Positions 1 through 9,204 of a DNA stretch of 61,554 nucleotides are shown piece by piece. Position 1 is the stretch's first letter, and the number at the start of each line of letters is the position of its first letter. The notes under the pieces are model-generated. The model had not been told where the DNA came from. It searched no databases and was given only the letters and a program-made list of their open reading frames with translations. Position numbers and translations under genes: made by a program. The DNA comes from Bacillota bacterium. Lineage in GTDB: Bacteria; Bacillota; Syntrophomonadia; Syntrophomonadales; Syntrophomonadaceae. The stretch spans positions 1-61,554 of the forward strand of contig JAEWZB010000115.1 of the NCBI GenBank assembly GCA_023395515.1. Direction: 5' to 3'.

Positions 1-569
1 GATAAGATATGACTAGATAGAAACACGGTCTTACCAGCATTACGAGCTTCCTTGACGCACTGCTGGAACACGATCTCCATCAGCGGGTCGAGGCCGGTCG
101 TGGGTTCATCAAGTATAAGCAATTCTACATCTGACACAAAAGCGGAAATCAGTGCTACCTTTTGCCGGTTTCCTTTGGAGTAGGTTTTGCATTTCTTGGT
201 GGGGTCTAAGTCAAAACGCTCTATAAACTGCGCCCGGCGTTCTTTGGAGTAGCTTCCCCGCAGTCGGCCGAGGAAATCGATGACCTCGCCGCCGGTCATG
301 CTGTCCCAAAGCTGTACCTCACTTGGCACATAGGCCAAACGCTTGTGCAGTTCCACCGCATCCCGCCAAGGGTCGCCGCACAGCAGCCTTATTTCCCCTG
401 CATTTTTTTTCAGCAGGCCTAGCAAAATGCGGATAGTGGTGGATTTTCCCGCGCCGTTTGGCCCGATAAAACCGTAGATACTGCCCTGTGGCACGGAAAG
501 ATCAATGTTGTTCAGGGCGACAGTTTTACCAAACCGCTTGGTTAAGCCGTGGATTTGGATAGCAGACAT
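1..569 (-). CDS. ABC exporter ATP-binding protein, C-terminus cut by window edge
   Basis: ATP-hydrolysing subunit of an ABC-2-type export system; about 189 residues are visible and the end lies outside the window. Reading from the ATG at 569, the Walker A motif GPNGAGKST, a Q-loop region, a signature region YSKGNRQKVAL and Walker B LLILDEPTTGLDP are in order, and the switch histidine SSHIL lies at the very edge. It starts 14 bases after the upstream tetR stop, so the two are probably one operon, with a permease expected beyond the edge. Such pairs commonly export drugs or peptides, but the substrate cannot be read. Base composition looks richer in GC than the core genes further right, suggesting acquisition. 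Confidence 0.93.
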   Translation of the reverse strand, partial: MSAIQIHGLTKRFGKTVALNNIDLSVPQGSIYGFIGPNGAGKSTTIRILLGLLKKNAGEIRLLCGDPWRDAVELHKRLAYVPSEVQLWDSMTGGEVIDFLGRLRGSYSKERRAQFIERFDLDPTKKCKTYSKGNRQKVALISAFVSDVELLILDEPTTGLDPLMEIVFQQCVKEARNAGKTVFLSSHIL

Positions 570-583
570 GCCATTTACCTCCT

Positions 584-1210
584 TTACTGCTTGTAAAAGC
601 ATTTGCGCAGCACATTTAGATACTCGTCAAAATCAGCGTTGAGGGCTTCGACGTCGATGTCTTCCACTTTTTGATCCCCAATCAATTTCAACGAACGGTT
701 GCCATAGTTTTCCAGAGCCCAAACGATCAAATCCTGGATTTTGTCAGCAGGCACATCCTGGCGAAACAAAGAGGTGTCCAGATTGCCCAGCAGGCATTCA
801 TAGCCATAGCTCATCATCTTTTCAAGCTGCTCTTTCAGTTCAACGGCGATTTTGGGTGACTTTTCCACGGTCAGCCGTTTGATAAACTCAAAAATAGGCG
901 GATGACGCTGGTAGACCGCCCCCTTGAGCATGGCGGCCCGGCGATAACGGGTGAGTATGTCACCGTCGCAGTGGCCAATCTGTTCATAGAATTCCCGGCT
1001 GACCACCTCAAAGACATAGCTACACAGGAAAAGAAACAAATCCTTTTTGCTGGGAAAGTAATGGAATAATGCTCCTTTTGAGATACCTGCTGCCTTTACC
1101 ATCTCGTTGGTGGAAGCCAGATCGTAGCCTTTTGCGGCAAACTCCATTAGGGTAGAATTGATAATAGTATCCCGCTTTTCTTCTTTAAGGTTGATAAAAT
1201 TTTCGTGCAT
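584..1210 (-). CDS. TetR/AcrR family transcriptional repressor
   Basis: Predicted 208-residue one-component repressor of itself and the downstream ABC exporter. The N-terminal helix-turn-helix is typical: FAAKGYDLASTNEMVKAAG followed by SKGALFHYFPSKKDLF, the TetR recognition-helix signature. The C-terminal ligand domain is not specific. I chose ATG 1210 because AAAGGG lies nine bases upstream. A longer reading frame from 1285 would translate through the promoter and two palindromic operator sites, so it is unlikely. Inducer unknown. Confidence 0.92.
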   Translation of the reverse strand: MHENFINLKEEKRDTIINSTLMEFAAKGYDLASTNEMVKAAGISKGALFHYFPSKKDLFLFLCSYVFEVVSREFYEQIGHCDGDILTRYRRAAMLKGAVYQRHPPIFEFIKRLTVEKSPKIAVELKEQLEKMMSYGYECLLGNLDTSLFRQDVPADKIQDLIVWALENYGNRSLKLIGDQKVEDIDVEALNADFDEYLNVLRKCFYKQ

Positions 1211-1232
1211 CGTTATCATCCCTTTATGCAAA

Positions 1233-1285
1233 TTGACCACTTCGGTCGATAATTGCAGCATAACACAACCGACCAAAGTGGTCAA
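1233..1285 (-). promoter_or_regulatory. tetR promoter with paired palindromic operators
   Basis: Two sites, GACC-ACTTC-GGTC (1235-1247) and GACC-AAAGT-GGTC (1271-1283), are each dyad-symmetric and are also inverted copies of one another (1233-1248 against 1270-1285, one mismatch). On the minus strand TTGACC (-35) lies in the right site and TATGCT (-10) follows after 17 bases, so binding would occlude the promoter. This is the expected layout for TetR autorepression; the binding protein is inferred to be the adjacent TetR. Confidence 0.8.
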
Positions 1286-1441
1286 TAATCAAGATTATAT
1301 AAATTGTGCCAAAGCAGTAAAACTGAGAGGCTGCCCCAAAAGGATAGCCTCTTAATTATCGGGAAATAATGCAAATAGAAAAACGGACAAAAATAGCAAA
1401 ATAGTTTCAAAGATTATGATATGAACTAAATTAGTCTTCCA

Positions 1442-1735
1442 ATGAGTCTGGAAGATATAATCCCCTAGAATCATGTAGTACGAGTAATCAACCATACCTA
1501 GAGTGTATGGATCTCCAGCCATTGCTGGAAAATTATAAAGGAGGAGGAACCAGCAGCTACCATCTCAAAATGATGCTTAAAATACTGATCTACGCGTACA
1601 GCCAAAAAATATACAGTTCCCGTAAAATAGCTAAAGCAGTTCGAGAGAGCATTCCCTCCATGTGGCTTAGTGGAAATAACTATCCAGGCTTCTCACAATC
1701 AATCGATTTCGCAGCACCACTACGAAATATATAAC
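1442..1735 (+). pseudogene. IS1182-like transposase N-terminal remnant
   Basis: Decayed transposase N-terminus. The pieces SLEDIIP, NHVVRVINHT, MDLQPLLENYKGGGTSSYH, LIYAYSQKIYSSRKIAKA and INRFRSTTTKYI match the usual N-terminal order of IS1182-group transposases but lie in different frames. A TAG at 1466-1468 stands where a glutamine codon is expected, there is a one-base loss near 1497, and another frameshift near 1688. Nothing of the catalytic domain follows. The inverted pair AGGCT/AGCCT around 1327-1352 may be the old element end. It cannot encode an active enzyme. The rest of 1290-1870 shows no other gene. Confidence 0.82.
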
Positions 1736-1871
1736 TGTAGACCGCCCCTACAATTAGATATTAGGCAAAATAAAAACCAGTCGCAAACATATTGCCAAAA
1801 AAATCCTCTGCCTATATAATAAAATTAACCAGGAACAGATGTTCGCAAACAGTTAAGATATAGGGGGAAAG

Positions 1872-2825
1872 ATGGATATAATCAAACGTCCGCACGATAA
1901 ATTCTTCAAGGAAATATTCGGCAACACCGAAGTTATGAAAGACTTCCTACAAAACTACTTACCTGCTGAAATACTGGATATAACAGATATAAATAATTTA
2001 ACCTTAGAAAATAACAGCTTCATAGACGAAGAACTAAACGAAAACTATTCAGACCTATTATTCAAAACCGGCATAAACGAAAAAGAAAGCTATATATACT
2101 TATTATTTGAACATAAAAGCTACCTGTCACCATATACACCCCTGCAGATGCTAAAATACATGGTAAAAATTTGGGATAGTAAAATAAATAAAGCAAAGAG
2201 CAGTAAACTACCCCTAATAATTCCCTTAGTAATATATCATGGCAAAGAAAAGTGGCAGATAGACACAAAATTTATTAAAATAATAGAAGGGGTAGAAAAC
2301 TTGCCTCCCGATATAATTAAATATATACCTGACTACGAATACATTTTATATGATTTTACTACCTATGAGGCAGAACAGCTAAAAGGTAATATAATACTAA
2401 CTGAGACTATAAAAATATTGCAGGCCATATTTCAACAAGATATAAATAAATTTAAAGAAGTATTAGCAGCCACGCTTTTAAACTTAGAAAACCAAGGTTG
2501 GGCAGAAGAATACGAAAAATATTTTTTCACCTATATAATATATATCTTAAACGCTAGACCTGATCTAGAGCTGGAGGATATCTACGAAGCAGCCAAAAAC
2601 ATCTCCCCGGAAAGGAGTGAAAAAATTATGACAATAGCAGAAAAGCTATATAAAGAGGGCATGGAAAAGGGCAGATTGGAAGGGAAACGGGAAGGTTTAA
2701 TCGAGGGCCAAAGGAAGACGGCCAAAAACTTTTTGCGTTTAGGCTTATCGCCTGAAAAAGTGGCCGAAGCGGCTGAATTGCCTATAGATGAGATTATACA
2801 ACTTAAAAAGGAAATCGATCATTAA
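1872..2825 (+). CDS. Rpn family recombination-promoting nuclease / putative transposase
   Basis: 317-residue member of the Rpn (YhgA-like, Transposase_31) family of PD-(D/E)XK enzymes, in which some members are DNA nucleases linked to recombination or phage defence. The N-terminus RPHDKFFKEIFG is characteristic, and a catalytic-type pattern is visible: D61 in SDLLFK and E80-H-K82 in LLFEHKS. The C-terminus has the repetitive EKGRLEGKREGLIEGQ helix common in these proteins. AGGGGG before the ATG is a strong ribosome site. Very AT-rich and followed directly by its own terminator, so monocistronic; neighbours suggest an accessory locus. Confidence 0.88.
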   Translation: MDIIKRPHDKFFKEIFGNTEVMKDFLQNYLPAEILDITDINNLTLENNSFIDEELNENYSDLLFKTGINEKESYIYLLFEHKSYLSPYTPLQMLKYMVKIWDSKINKAKSSKLPLIIPLVIYHGKEKWQIDTKFIKIIEGVENLPPDIIKYIPDYEYILYDFTTYEAEQLKGNIILTETIKILQAIFQQDINKFKEVLAATLLNLENQGWAEEYEKYFFTYIIYILNARPDLELEDIYEAAKNISPERSEKIMTIAEKLYKEGMEKGRLEGKREGLIEGQRKTAKNFLRLGLSPEKVAEAAELPIDEIIQLKKEIDH

Positions 2826-2828
2826 AAT

Positions 2829-2857
2829 GCGGGGAGGCTTTACCTCCCTGCTTTTTT
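2829..2857 (+). terminator. Rho-independent terminator after rpn
   Basis: GCGGGGAGG pairs with CCTCCCTGC (one mismatch) around a CTTTA loop, followed by six T residues; it begins three bases after the rpn stop codon. Confidence 0.85.
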
Positions 2858-2954
2858 GTAACGACATGAGCATCTAAATTAAACAGGGGACTGTTAATAG
2901 GGGCAATTAAGCCGGAATGGTAATAAATAAACATATTTGATAATAAAATTTAAC

Positions 2955-3320
2955 CTAATTATTAAGATTATTCCAATGCTCCTCCATTTCGTATAATTCA
3001 GCCAGAGCTTCCTTTTTACCCTTAGTTTTTAAATACCCTCCCAACCGGGCCAGGTTAACATCTATAAAATTAATTTCGTCTTTTTCAACACTAAATTGAA
3101 TTCTGACTACTACCTTTTCCCAAGCTTTTTTAAGATCGGTATAGTTTTGGTTGGCTTCTTCCCAATTTTCTTCCATAATATTTTTTTCTAAATTATTAAT
3201 ACATGAAGCAACATCATCCTGGTTAGTAAAAGGTTTACGCAAATAATCCCCGGAATTCATTAGAAAGGCGAAAGAGATTAAGATGATAACCGTAATTGCA
3301 TAATATATTGCTTTTGACAT
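2955..3320 (-). CDS. DUF4363 family membrane-anchored protein
   Basis: 121-residue protein with one N-terminal membrane segment (AITVIILISFAFLM) and a helical extracytoplasmic domain rich in W and E (EENWEEANQNY, WEKVV). Matches the DUF4363 pattern as I know it; these proteins are repeatedly found next to DUF421/YetF membrane proteins, as here, 60 bases after that gene on the same strand. Function unknown; probably works with the YetF-like protein at the membrane. Confidence 0.75.
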   Translation of the reverse strand: MSKAIYYAITVIILISFAFLMNSGDYLRKPFTNQDDVASCINNLEKNIMEENWEEANQNYTDLKKAWEKVVVRIQFSVEKDEINFIDVNLARLGGYLKTKGKKEALAELYEMEEHWNNLNN

Positions 3321-3380
3321 AAAAACCTTCCTTTACGCTTCTTATATGAGGGTGGCCGATCCGGCTTACCCTGCCGCCAG

Positions 3381-4070
3381 TTAGTTGTCTTGATATTTAT
3401 CAATATAGAAAAGCTGTTCCGCTTCATTATAAGCAGCCATAAAAACCTGGGATGGATCATTTATTCCTTGCCCCTTGAGCTGGTCTATGAGCCAAGCATA
3501 GTCTTTTTTTAGATAGTCAAGATTTTGTTGTACCACTTGGCCGTTATAAATGACTTGGGGATTTAAGTTCACCTTTTTAACATCTATATTTAAATCTTGG
3601 CGTGTGACCGGCTGATATTCAGGTTTAAGCAATATTGATAAATCACCATTAGTTTCTAAAACCGCAAAAGCTACTTGATTAAGATCAAATACATCTTTAT
3701 CTCGTAGTTGTTCCAATAAATCACCTAAGTTATAGCGCAGCTTGCTTAATTCTTCTTCCAAAATAATTCCATTTTCCATGATTATGGCCGGCCTTCCTAC
3801 TAAGTATTTTTTGGCGGCAGATGATTTTAAAGTTACAAATTGTAAACATAAAACAATAATGACCCAAACCGCCAAACCTACCCAATGAGGCCAAGCTCTG
3901 CTGGTCAAGTCTACCGATAAGGTAGCAGCTATAGAACCAATAGTAATACCTAATACATATTCAAAAAAGGTTAATTGACTTATTTGTTGTTTACCTAGAA
4001 GACGGGCCAGAAAAAATAAGGTGAAAAAGGCAATAAAACTGCGAACAATTACTACTAATGCTTCATTCAT
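3381..4070 (-). CDS. DUF421 / YetF family membrane protein
   Basis: 229 residues. Three hydrophobic segments occupy about residues 5-80 (for example FFTLFFLARLLG and the helix ending VIIVLCLQFV), followed by a soluble DUF421 domain with the family-typical GRPAIIMENG and LRDKDVFDLNQVAFAVLE motifs. In Bacillus such proteins (YetF, YdfR, YrbG) are spore- or envelope-associated but without known enzymatic activity. Likely co-transcribed with the DUF4363 gene downstream. Confidence 0.88.
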   Translation of the reverse strand: MNEALVVIVRSFIAFFTLFFLARLLGKQQISQLTFFEYVLGITIGSIAATLSVDLTSRAWPHWVGLAVWVIIVLCLQFVTLKSSAAKKYLVGRPAIIMENGIILEEELSKLRYNLGDLLEQLRDKDVFDLNQVAFAVLETNGDLSILLKPEYQPVTRQDLNIDVKKVNLNPQVIYNGQVVQQNLDYLKKDYAWLIDQLKGQGINDPSQVFMAAYNEAEQLFYIDKYQDN

Positions 4071-4250
4071 CTTAAAACCTCTTCAGTTTCAATTTTTATT
4101 TAGTATTTACGTTAAATCACTTTCCATACCGATGACAACTAGTCAAAAAAGTACAAAAAGTTGCCGAATTATCAACTAGGATGGCTTGGGGCAGCAGGAA
4201 AAAATGGGATTTTTAGCAAATTATAATGTAAACAATGCGGGGAGGCTTCT

Positions 4251-4445
4251 ATGCAGTTCAAAATCAAACCATTTCCCGAAAATGATTTATTAAAAATAAT
4301 TAAATTAATCGAAAATAAAAGAAAAATATTGATTGAATTAGGTATGGATAAAGGCTTCCAAGACCCCCAAGTAATAAAAACGAGTCAAGAAGTAGATGAT
4401 CTAATAGTTCAGTATTACAGGCTGGAAGAGGAATTAGCCAAATAA
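4251..4445 (+). CDS. Spo0E-like aspartyl-phosphate phosphatase
   Basis: 64-residue two-helix protein. It carries the family pattern: a helix with IENKRKILIELG and the signature SQEVDDLIVQYY (SQELD in Spo0E), the segment that attacks the phospho-aspartate of Spo0A~P. Spo0E proteins delay sporulation by dephosphorylating Spo0A, consistent with the many sporulation genes here. GGGGAGG lies nine bases before the ATG. A terminator follows at once, so it is monocistronic. Confidence 0.85.
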   Translation: MQFKIKPFPENDLLKIIKLIENKRKILIELGMDKGFQDPQVIKTSQEVDDLIVQYYRLEEELAK

Positions 4446-4461
4446 AATAAAATTGATTTTT

Positions 4462-4490
4462 AAAAAGCAGTTTGAATTAACTGCTTTTTT
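4462..4490 (+). terminator. Rho-independent terminator after spo0E-like gene
   Basis: AAAAGCAGTT pairs with AACTGCTTTT around TGAATT and is followed by a T run. It separates the spo0E-like gene from the pilus operon. Confidence 0.88.
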
Positions 4491-4654
4491 TAGTTAATTT
4501 AGTAGCCAAAAAACTAATATGATATGCTATTATAATGCATAAGCAATTTACAAAATTTACAAGTTGTAGTAAATAGTAGGACTTAGGCACTACTCTACTA
4601 CAGAATTATGGCAAGGATAAATATGCTTTTAAAGTATAAACGGGGGAGAGCTAT

Positions 4655-6346
4655 TTGCAATATCTTAAACCTATAGGCGAGTTATTGTGTGATATGGGAG
4701 TAGTTACTCCAGAACAATTAGAATTAGCTTTAATTAAACAAGCGGAAACGGGAGAAAAATTTGGACAAATATTAGTCGAACAAGGTTTTTTGACGGAACA
4801 ACAGTTAATTGAGGCTCTAGAATTTAACTTAGGCATACCGCATGTAAAACTTAGCAAAACCAGCATTGATGCTGATACTATTAACATCATCCCCCCTCAT
4901 TTAATCAGGCTGCATAATATTTTACCTATTGCTAAAAAAGGCAGTTCCATTACTTTGGCTATGGCTGATCCGCTGAATCAACAGGCTATTGATGATGTGC
5001 GTATGGCTAGTGGCCTAGATGTAATCCCGGTATTAGCGGGAAAAAGTGACCTGGATAACGCCATTCGCCAATATTTAGCCTTTAGAGTAGACCCAACCAT
5101 GGAGAAGATATTAGTTGAATTAAACCATGAGGCTAAGCCGGCTTCTAATTTGTTAACCCGGGAAACTATCAGAATAGATGATGATGCACCTGTGGTTAGA
5201 ATGGTAAATTCTTTACTGACTCAAGCGGTGCAAGGACGTTGTAGTGACATTCATATAGAACCACAGGAACTTGAAACCCGGGTACGCTTTCGGGTGGATG
5301 GTGATCTATTTGCGGTGTTAACTATACCCAAGCAATCAACTCCAGCGGTAGTATCACGCTTAAAGATTATGGGCGGAATGGATATTGCTGAAAAAAGGAT
5401 TCCCCAAGACGGCCGATTTAAAATGGTAGTGGAAAATCGCCCCGTTGATTTTAGAGTTTCTACCTTACCTACTGCTTTTGGAGAAAAAGTAGTTTTACGT
5501 ATATTAGATAGAACTAATGCTATAACCAACATTAACAAGCTAGGGTTAAGTGATAAAAACCGCGAACAACTATTATCTTTAGCTTATCGGCCCTATGGAT
5601 TAGTCTTAGTAGCCGGACCAACCGGCTCAGGTAAAACTACCACTCTTTATTCGATTCTTAATGAAATTAATACTATAACTAAAAACATTATCACTTTAGA
5701 AGATCCTATCGAATACTCAATTACTGGTATTAATCAAGTACAAATCAATCCTAAAACGGGTTTAACTTTTGCTCATGGACTGCGGGCTATTTTGCGTCAA
5801 GACCCCGACATAATTATGGTGGGAGAGATACGCGATACAGAGACTGCCCAATTAGCAGTACAGGCAGCATTAACCGGACATTTAGTTTTATCTACCCTGC
5901 ATACCAACGGTGCCGCAGCTACTATTGCCAGATTAGTGGATATGGGAATAGAAAACTTCCTGTTATTATCCGCTTTAGCCGGAGTAATATCCCAACGCCT
6001 GGTAAGAAAACTATGTTTTAATTGCCGGCAATCATATCTATTAGATGAAGAAACGGCATATAGATTAGGTATTCCCCAAGAAACCGGGCAAAGATTTTAT
6101 AAATCTACCGGCTGTAATACCTGCCGCCAGTTAGGTTATCAAGGAAGGCTGGCCCTGCATGAAATTTTATATCTCGACCATGAAATCAGGAATAAAATTG
6201 GGCTGAAGGGACATTCAGAAGATGCTATTGCTAATATGGCTATAGGAGCAGGAATGGTTACCATAAAAGAAGATGGAATTTTTAAAGCTAAACAAGGTTT
6301 AACCTCTTTAGAAGAGGTAATGAAAGCTGTTTTATTGGGGGAATAA
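4655..6346 (+). CDS. pilB: Type IV pilus assembly ATPase PilB
   Basis: 563-residue hexameric extension motor of the type IV pilus, cytoplasmic. An N-terminal MshEN/T2SSE_N domain (about residues 1-150; MshEN domains can bind c-di-GMP) precedes the GspE core: Walker A GPTGSGKTTT near residue 321, Asp box, Walker B region DPDIIMVGEIRD and His box TLHTNGA. Two CxxC pairs (CFNC, CNTC, about residues 453 and 487) form the zinc site seen in PilB/GspE. Starts at TTG with CGGGGGAGAG ahead. First gene of the pilus operon; only three bases separate it from pilT. Confidence 0.97.
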   Translation: MQYLKPIGELLCDMGVVTPEQLELALIKQAETGEKFGQILVEQGFLTEQQLIEALEFNLGIPHVKLSKTSIDADTINIIPPHLIRLHNILPIAKKGSSITLAMADPLNQQAIDDVRMASGLDVIPVLAGKSDLDNAIRQYLAFRVDPTMEKILVELNHEAKPASNLLTRETIRIDDDAPVVRMVNSLLTQAVQGRCSDIHIEPQELETRVRFRVDGDLFAVLTIPKQSTPAVVSRLKIMGGMDIAEKRIPQDGRFKMVVENRPVDFRVSTLPTAFGEKVVLRILDRTNAITNINKLGLSDKNREQLLSLAYRPYGLVLVAGPTGSGKTTTLYSILNEINTITKNIITLEDPIEYSITGINQVQINPKTGLTFAHGLRAILRQDPDIIMVGEIRDTETAQLAVQAALTGHLVLSTLHTNGAAATIARLVDMGIENFLLLSALAGVISQRLVRKLCFNCRQSYLLDEETAYRLGIPQETGQRFYKSTGCNTCRQLGYQGRLALHEILYLDHEIRNKIGLKGHSEDAIANMAIGAGMVTIKEDGIFKAKQGLTSLEEVMKAVLLGE

Positions 6347-6349
6347 AGT

Positions 6350-7387
6350 ATGGCTAATGCTTTAAGCATCATTACTAAAGCGGTAGAAATGGGAGCATCT
6401 GATGTTCACTTAACTGTATTTAGACCACCTATTTATCGGGTTAATGGGCAAATAATTTATGATGAAAATGAGCCGGTTTTGACTCTGGATGATGCCATTC
6501 GGCTGGGCCAAGAAGTTCTGCCTAATGATAAATGCCGTAAACAGTTGGAAGAAACAGGTCAAGTGGATTTTTCCAACGCTTTTCCGGGGATAGGACGTTT
6601 TAGAGCTAATATATATATGCAAAGGGGCTCTTGGGCGGCGGCCATAAGAATTATTCCGGTTAAAGTACCTAATCTGAAAGATTTGAATTTACCTCCCATA
6701 GCTGTTGATTTTGCCTTAAAAGACCGGGGTTTAATTTTAGTTACCGGAGTTACCGGCAGTGGTAAATCTACTACTTTAGCAGCTATGATCAACCTTATGA
6801 ATCAGACCAGAAATAGTCATATTATAACTTTAGAAGATCCTATCGAATATTTGCACCGTCATGGTACTTGTATTATTAACCAAAGGGAAATAGGAACCGA
6901 TACCCCCTCTTTTGCTTTAGCTCTGAGAGCTGCCTTAAGGCAAGATCCTGATGTTATTTTAGTCGGGGAAATGCGGGATTTGGAAACTATTTCTACCGCG
7001 ATGACGGCTGCTGAAACCGGACATCTAGTTTTAGCTTCATTACATTCGGGCAGTGCCGCCCAAACTATAGAAAGAATCGTAGATGTTTTTCCACCCCATC
7101 AGCAGGAACAGATTACTATCCAATTAGCCAACAGTTTGCAAGGCATTATAAGTCAGCAATTACTGCCCAAGGCTGATGGCAGCGGACGGGTAGTAGCAGC
7201 CGAAGTTTTGGTAGCTACTCCGGCTATTCGTAATTTAATTCGGGAAAATAAAAGTCATCAGATTTATTCAGCCCTCCAAACCGGTAGTGCCCATGGCATG
7301 GTTACTATGGAGCGGGCTTTAAAACAGCTTTATCAACAAGGGCTGATTTCTTTGGAAGAGGCCAATAAAAGAACGATTAGTTCTTAA
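6350..7387 (+). CDS. pilT: Type IV pilus retraction ATPase PilT
   Basis: 345-residue retraction motor. The PilT order is clear: N-terminal PAS-like half beginning ASDVHLT, Walker A GVTGSGKSTT near residue 134, Walker B DPDVILVGEMRD, and the AGG-like/His-box region ETGHLVLASLHSG. It lacks the zinc CxxC pairs of PilB, as expected. Its presence implies pili that retract (twitching or DNA uptake). Tightly coupled after pilB. Confidence 0.97.
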   Translation: MANALSIITKAVEMGASDVHLTVFRPPIYRVNGQIIYDENEPVLTLDDAIRLGQEVLPNDKCRKQLEETGQVDFSNAFPGIGRFRANIYMQRGSWAAAIRIIPVKVPNLKDLNLPPIAVDFALKDRGLILVTGVTGSGKSTTLAAMINLMNQTRNSHIITLEDPIEYLHRHGTCIINQREIGTDTPSFALALRAALRQDPDVILVGEMRDLETISTAMTAAETGHLVLASLHSGSAAQTIERIVDVFPPHQQEQITIQLANSLQGIISQQLLPKADGSGRVVAAEVLVATPAIRNLIRENKSHQIYSALQTGSAHGMVTMERALKQLYQQGLISLEEANKRTISS

Positions 7388-7425
7388 ATATTTATAAAAA
7401 AGCCAATTTTAATGGGGGAGAAGAA

Positions 7426-8637
7426 TTGAAGTACAGTTATCAGGTGAGAAACCCGCAGGGGCAGATATTCAAAGGTTTTTTAGAAGGTGATGACGAGCAT
7501 ACCGTTATAAAAAGTCTGCTCAATCAAAATTACTATATTCTAGATTTAAAAGAACTGAAGGATTCCAAGCTTAATAAGGAGTTCTCTTTTAGTTTTAATC
7601 AAGTCTCTACCCGAGAATTAGTTTTAATGACCAGGCAGCTTTCTACTATGCTAAATGCGGGATTATCTATTTTAAGATGTCTTAAAATATTAACTGAACA
7701 AACTTCCAACTTAAAGCTTAAAAAAGTCTTAGCTGAAGTAGGAGAAGATATTGAGGCGGGTAATGCTTTGTGGCAAGCTTTAGCCAAGCACCCCGGTGTT
7801 TTTTCCCATGTCTACATAAGTATGATCAAAGCTGGGGAATTAGGGGGAGTATTAGATTTAGTCCTGGAAAAGCTGACCGGTTATATGGAACGGGAAAATG
7901 AGATTAATTCTAAAATTAAATCAGCCTCTATTTACCCTATGGTTATAAGTGTTTTCGCGGTTTTAGTAGTATTTTTTATCATCAGCTTCGTAATGCCGAC
8001 TTTTATAGGAATGTTCAGTGCTTCGGGGGCGGAATTACCCAGGCCTACCCAGATTTTACTGGGGATCGGAGTCTTTTTGAAACAAAAATGGATGTTTATT
8101 CTAGCTGGATTAATAATTTTATTCTTAAGTTTAAAACGTTGGAGCAACATGGAACAAGGGAGATATTCTTTAGATTACCTTTATTTAAAGGTTCCTATTA
8201 TAGGTAAGGCGTTAAAAAAAGTAATCGTAGCCCGTTTTGCCCGTACTATGGGAACTTTAATTAGGTCGGGAATTCCCGTAGTGCAAGCTTTGGAAGTAGT
8301 GGAAGAAGTAGTAGGCAATGCGGTGGTAGCCAAAGCTATAGGGGCAGCCAGGTTAAGTATAAGTGAAGGGGATTCTATAACTATTCCTTTGCAGGAGACG
8401 GGAGTTTTTGAACCTATGGTCTATCAAATGATTGCCGTAGGGGAAGAAACCGGAGCCTTAGATGATATGTTAGTACGCATGTCAGATTACTTTGAACAAG
8501 AGGTTATGTATACCATAGATAGTTTAATGTCACTAATAGAGCCCCTCTTAATAGTAATAGTGGCCATAGTAGTAGGAGGGGTAGTAGTAGCTACTTTATT
8601 ACCCATGTTTGAAATAATGAATGCTGTAAATATGTAG
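7426..8637 (+). CDS. pilC: Type IV pilus inner-membrane platform protein PilC
   Basis: 403-residue polytopic platform protein linking the ATPases to pilin insertion. Two T2SSF domains (about residues 70-190 and 270-395) each precede a membrane segment; the final hydrophobic stretch IEPLLIVIVAIVVGGVVVAT is typical. Starts at TTG after GGGGGAGAA. Same operon as pilB and pilT. Confidence 0.95.
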   Translation: MKYSYQVRNPQGQIFKGFLEGDDEHTVIKSLLNQNYYILDLKELKDSKLNKEFSFSFNQVSTRELVLMTRQLSTMLNAGLSILRCLKILTEQTSNLKLKKVLAEVGEDIEAGNALWQALAKHPGVFSHVYISMIKAGELGGVLDLVLEKLTGYMERENEINSKIKSASIYPMVISVFAVLVVFFIISFVMPTFIGMFSASGAELPRPTQILLGIGVFLKQKWMFILAGLIILFLSLKRWSNMEQGRYSLDYLYLKVPIIGKALKKVIVARFARTMGTLIRSGIPVVQALEVVEEVVGNAVVAKAIGAARLSISEGDSITIPLQETGVFEPMVYQMIAVGEETGALDDMLVRMSDYFEQEVMYTIDSLMSLIEPLLIVIVAIVVGGVVVATLLPMFEIMNAVNM

Positions 8638-8755
8638 GGGAAAGGGGTGATGCGGTTTTACTTATTATATTGCAAAAACCGTAATAGGCATGAATAAGTC
8701 AATTACGACTTTTGCAGTAGAGTCAGTTGTTAAAAACATGAGGGAGGAATTTATT

Positions 8756-9172
8756 ATGATGACGTGGTTTAGAAGAGATAAGGAAAAAGAAAAAGGCTTT
8801 ACCTTAGTGGAACTTATTGTAGTAATGGCCATTTTAGCTGTATTGGCAGCTTTAGCTGTGCCACGGTTTGGCGGGGTGTTGAGTGGGGCGAAAACTGATG
8901 CTAATAAGGCGAATGAAGCTACAATTGAACGGGCTGCTGAGATGTATATTGCTAAGGAAAACTTTACCCTACCTGCATCAGGTTCTAGCAGCATAGCTAT
9001 TACTGATCTTATTAGTAAGGATTACCTTAAGTCTAATGCGGAGGTTTCAGGTGCTCCAACTTTCTTAGGACCTAATAAAGAAACATATACGGTTAGTGTT
9101 GATTCGAAGGGTAATGTTACAGTTACATCAACGCCTTCAGCATCCGGCGGCGGTGAAGGTGGAGGATCTTAA
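8756..9172 (+). CDS. pilA: Type IV pilin (major-pilin-like)
   Basis: 138-residue prepilin. Short leader ending EKEKG, cleavage before F in G-FTLVELIVVMAIL, E at mature position 5, and the long hydrophobic N-terminal helix. A variable domain and a Gly/Ser tail (SASGGGEGGGS) follow. ATG 8756 is preferred because GAGGGAGG lies eight bases upstream; a start at 8690 would give an overlong leader. A small hairpin (CGGTTTT/AAAACCG, 8653-8681) lies between pilC and this gene and could tune pilin expression. Resembles the second pilin at 14626. Confidence 0.93.
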   Translation: MMTWFRRDKEKEKGFTLVELIVVMAILAVLAALAVPRFGGVLSGAKTDANKANEATIERAAEMYIAKENFTLPASGSSSIAITDLISKDYLKSNAEVSGAPTFLGPNKETYTVSVDSKGNVTVTSTPSASGGGEGGGS

Positions 9173-9204
9173 ACACAAGGGGATGATTCCTTTATGTCCC
9201 ATTG

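Noticed and set aside
4560..4654. Possible c-di-GMP riboswitch upstream of pilB
   Set aside because: I looked for the GEMM core (GGGCAAACC, GGACGCAAAGCC) there and in the pilin intergenic regions and found neither; only weak hairpins are present.
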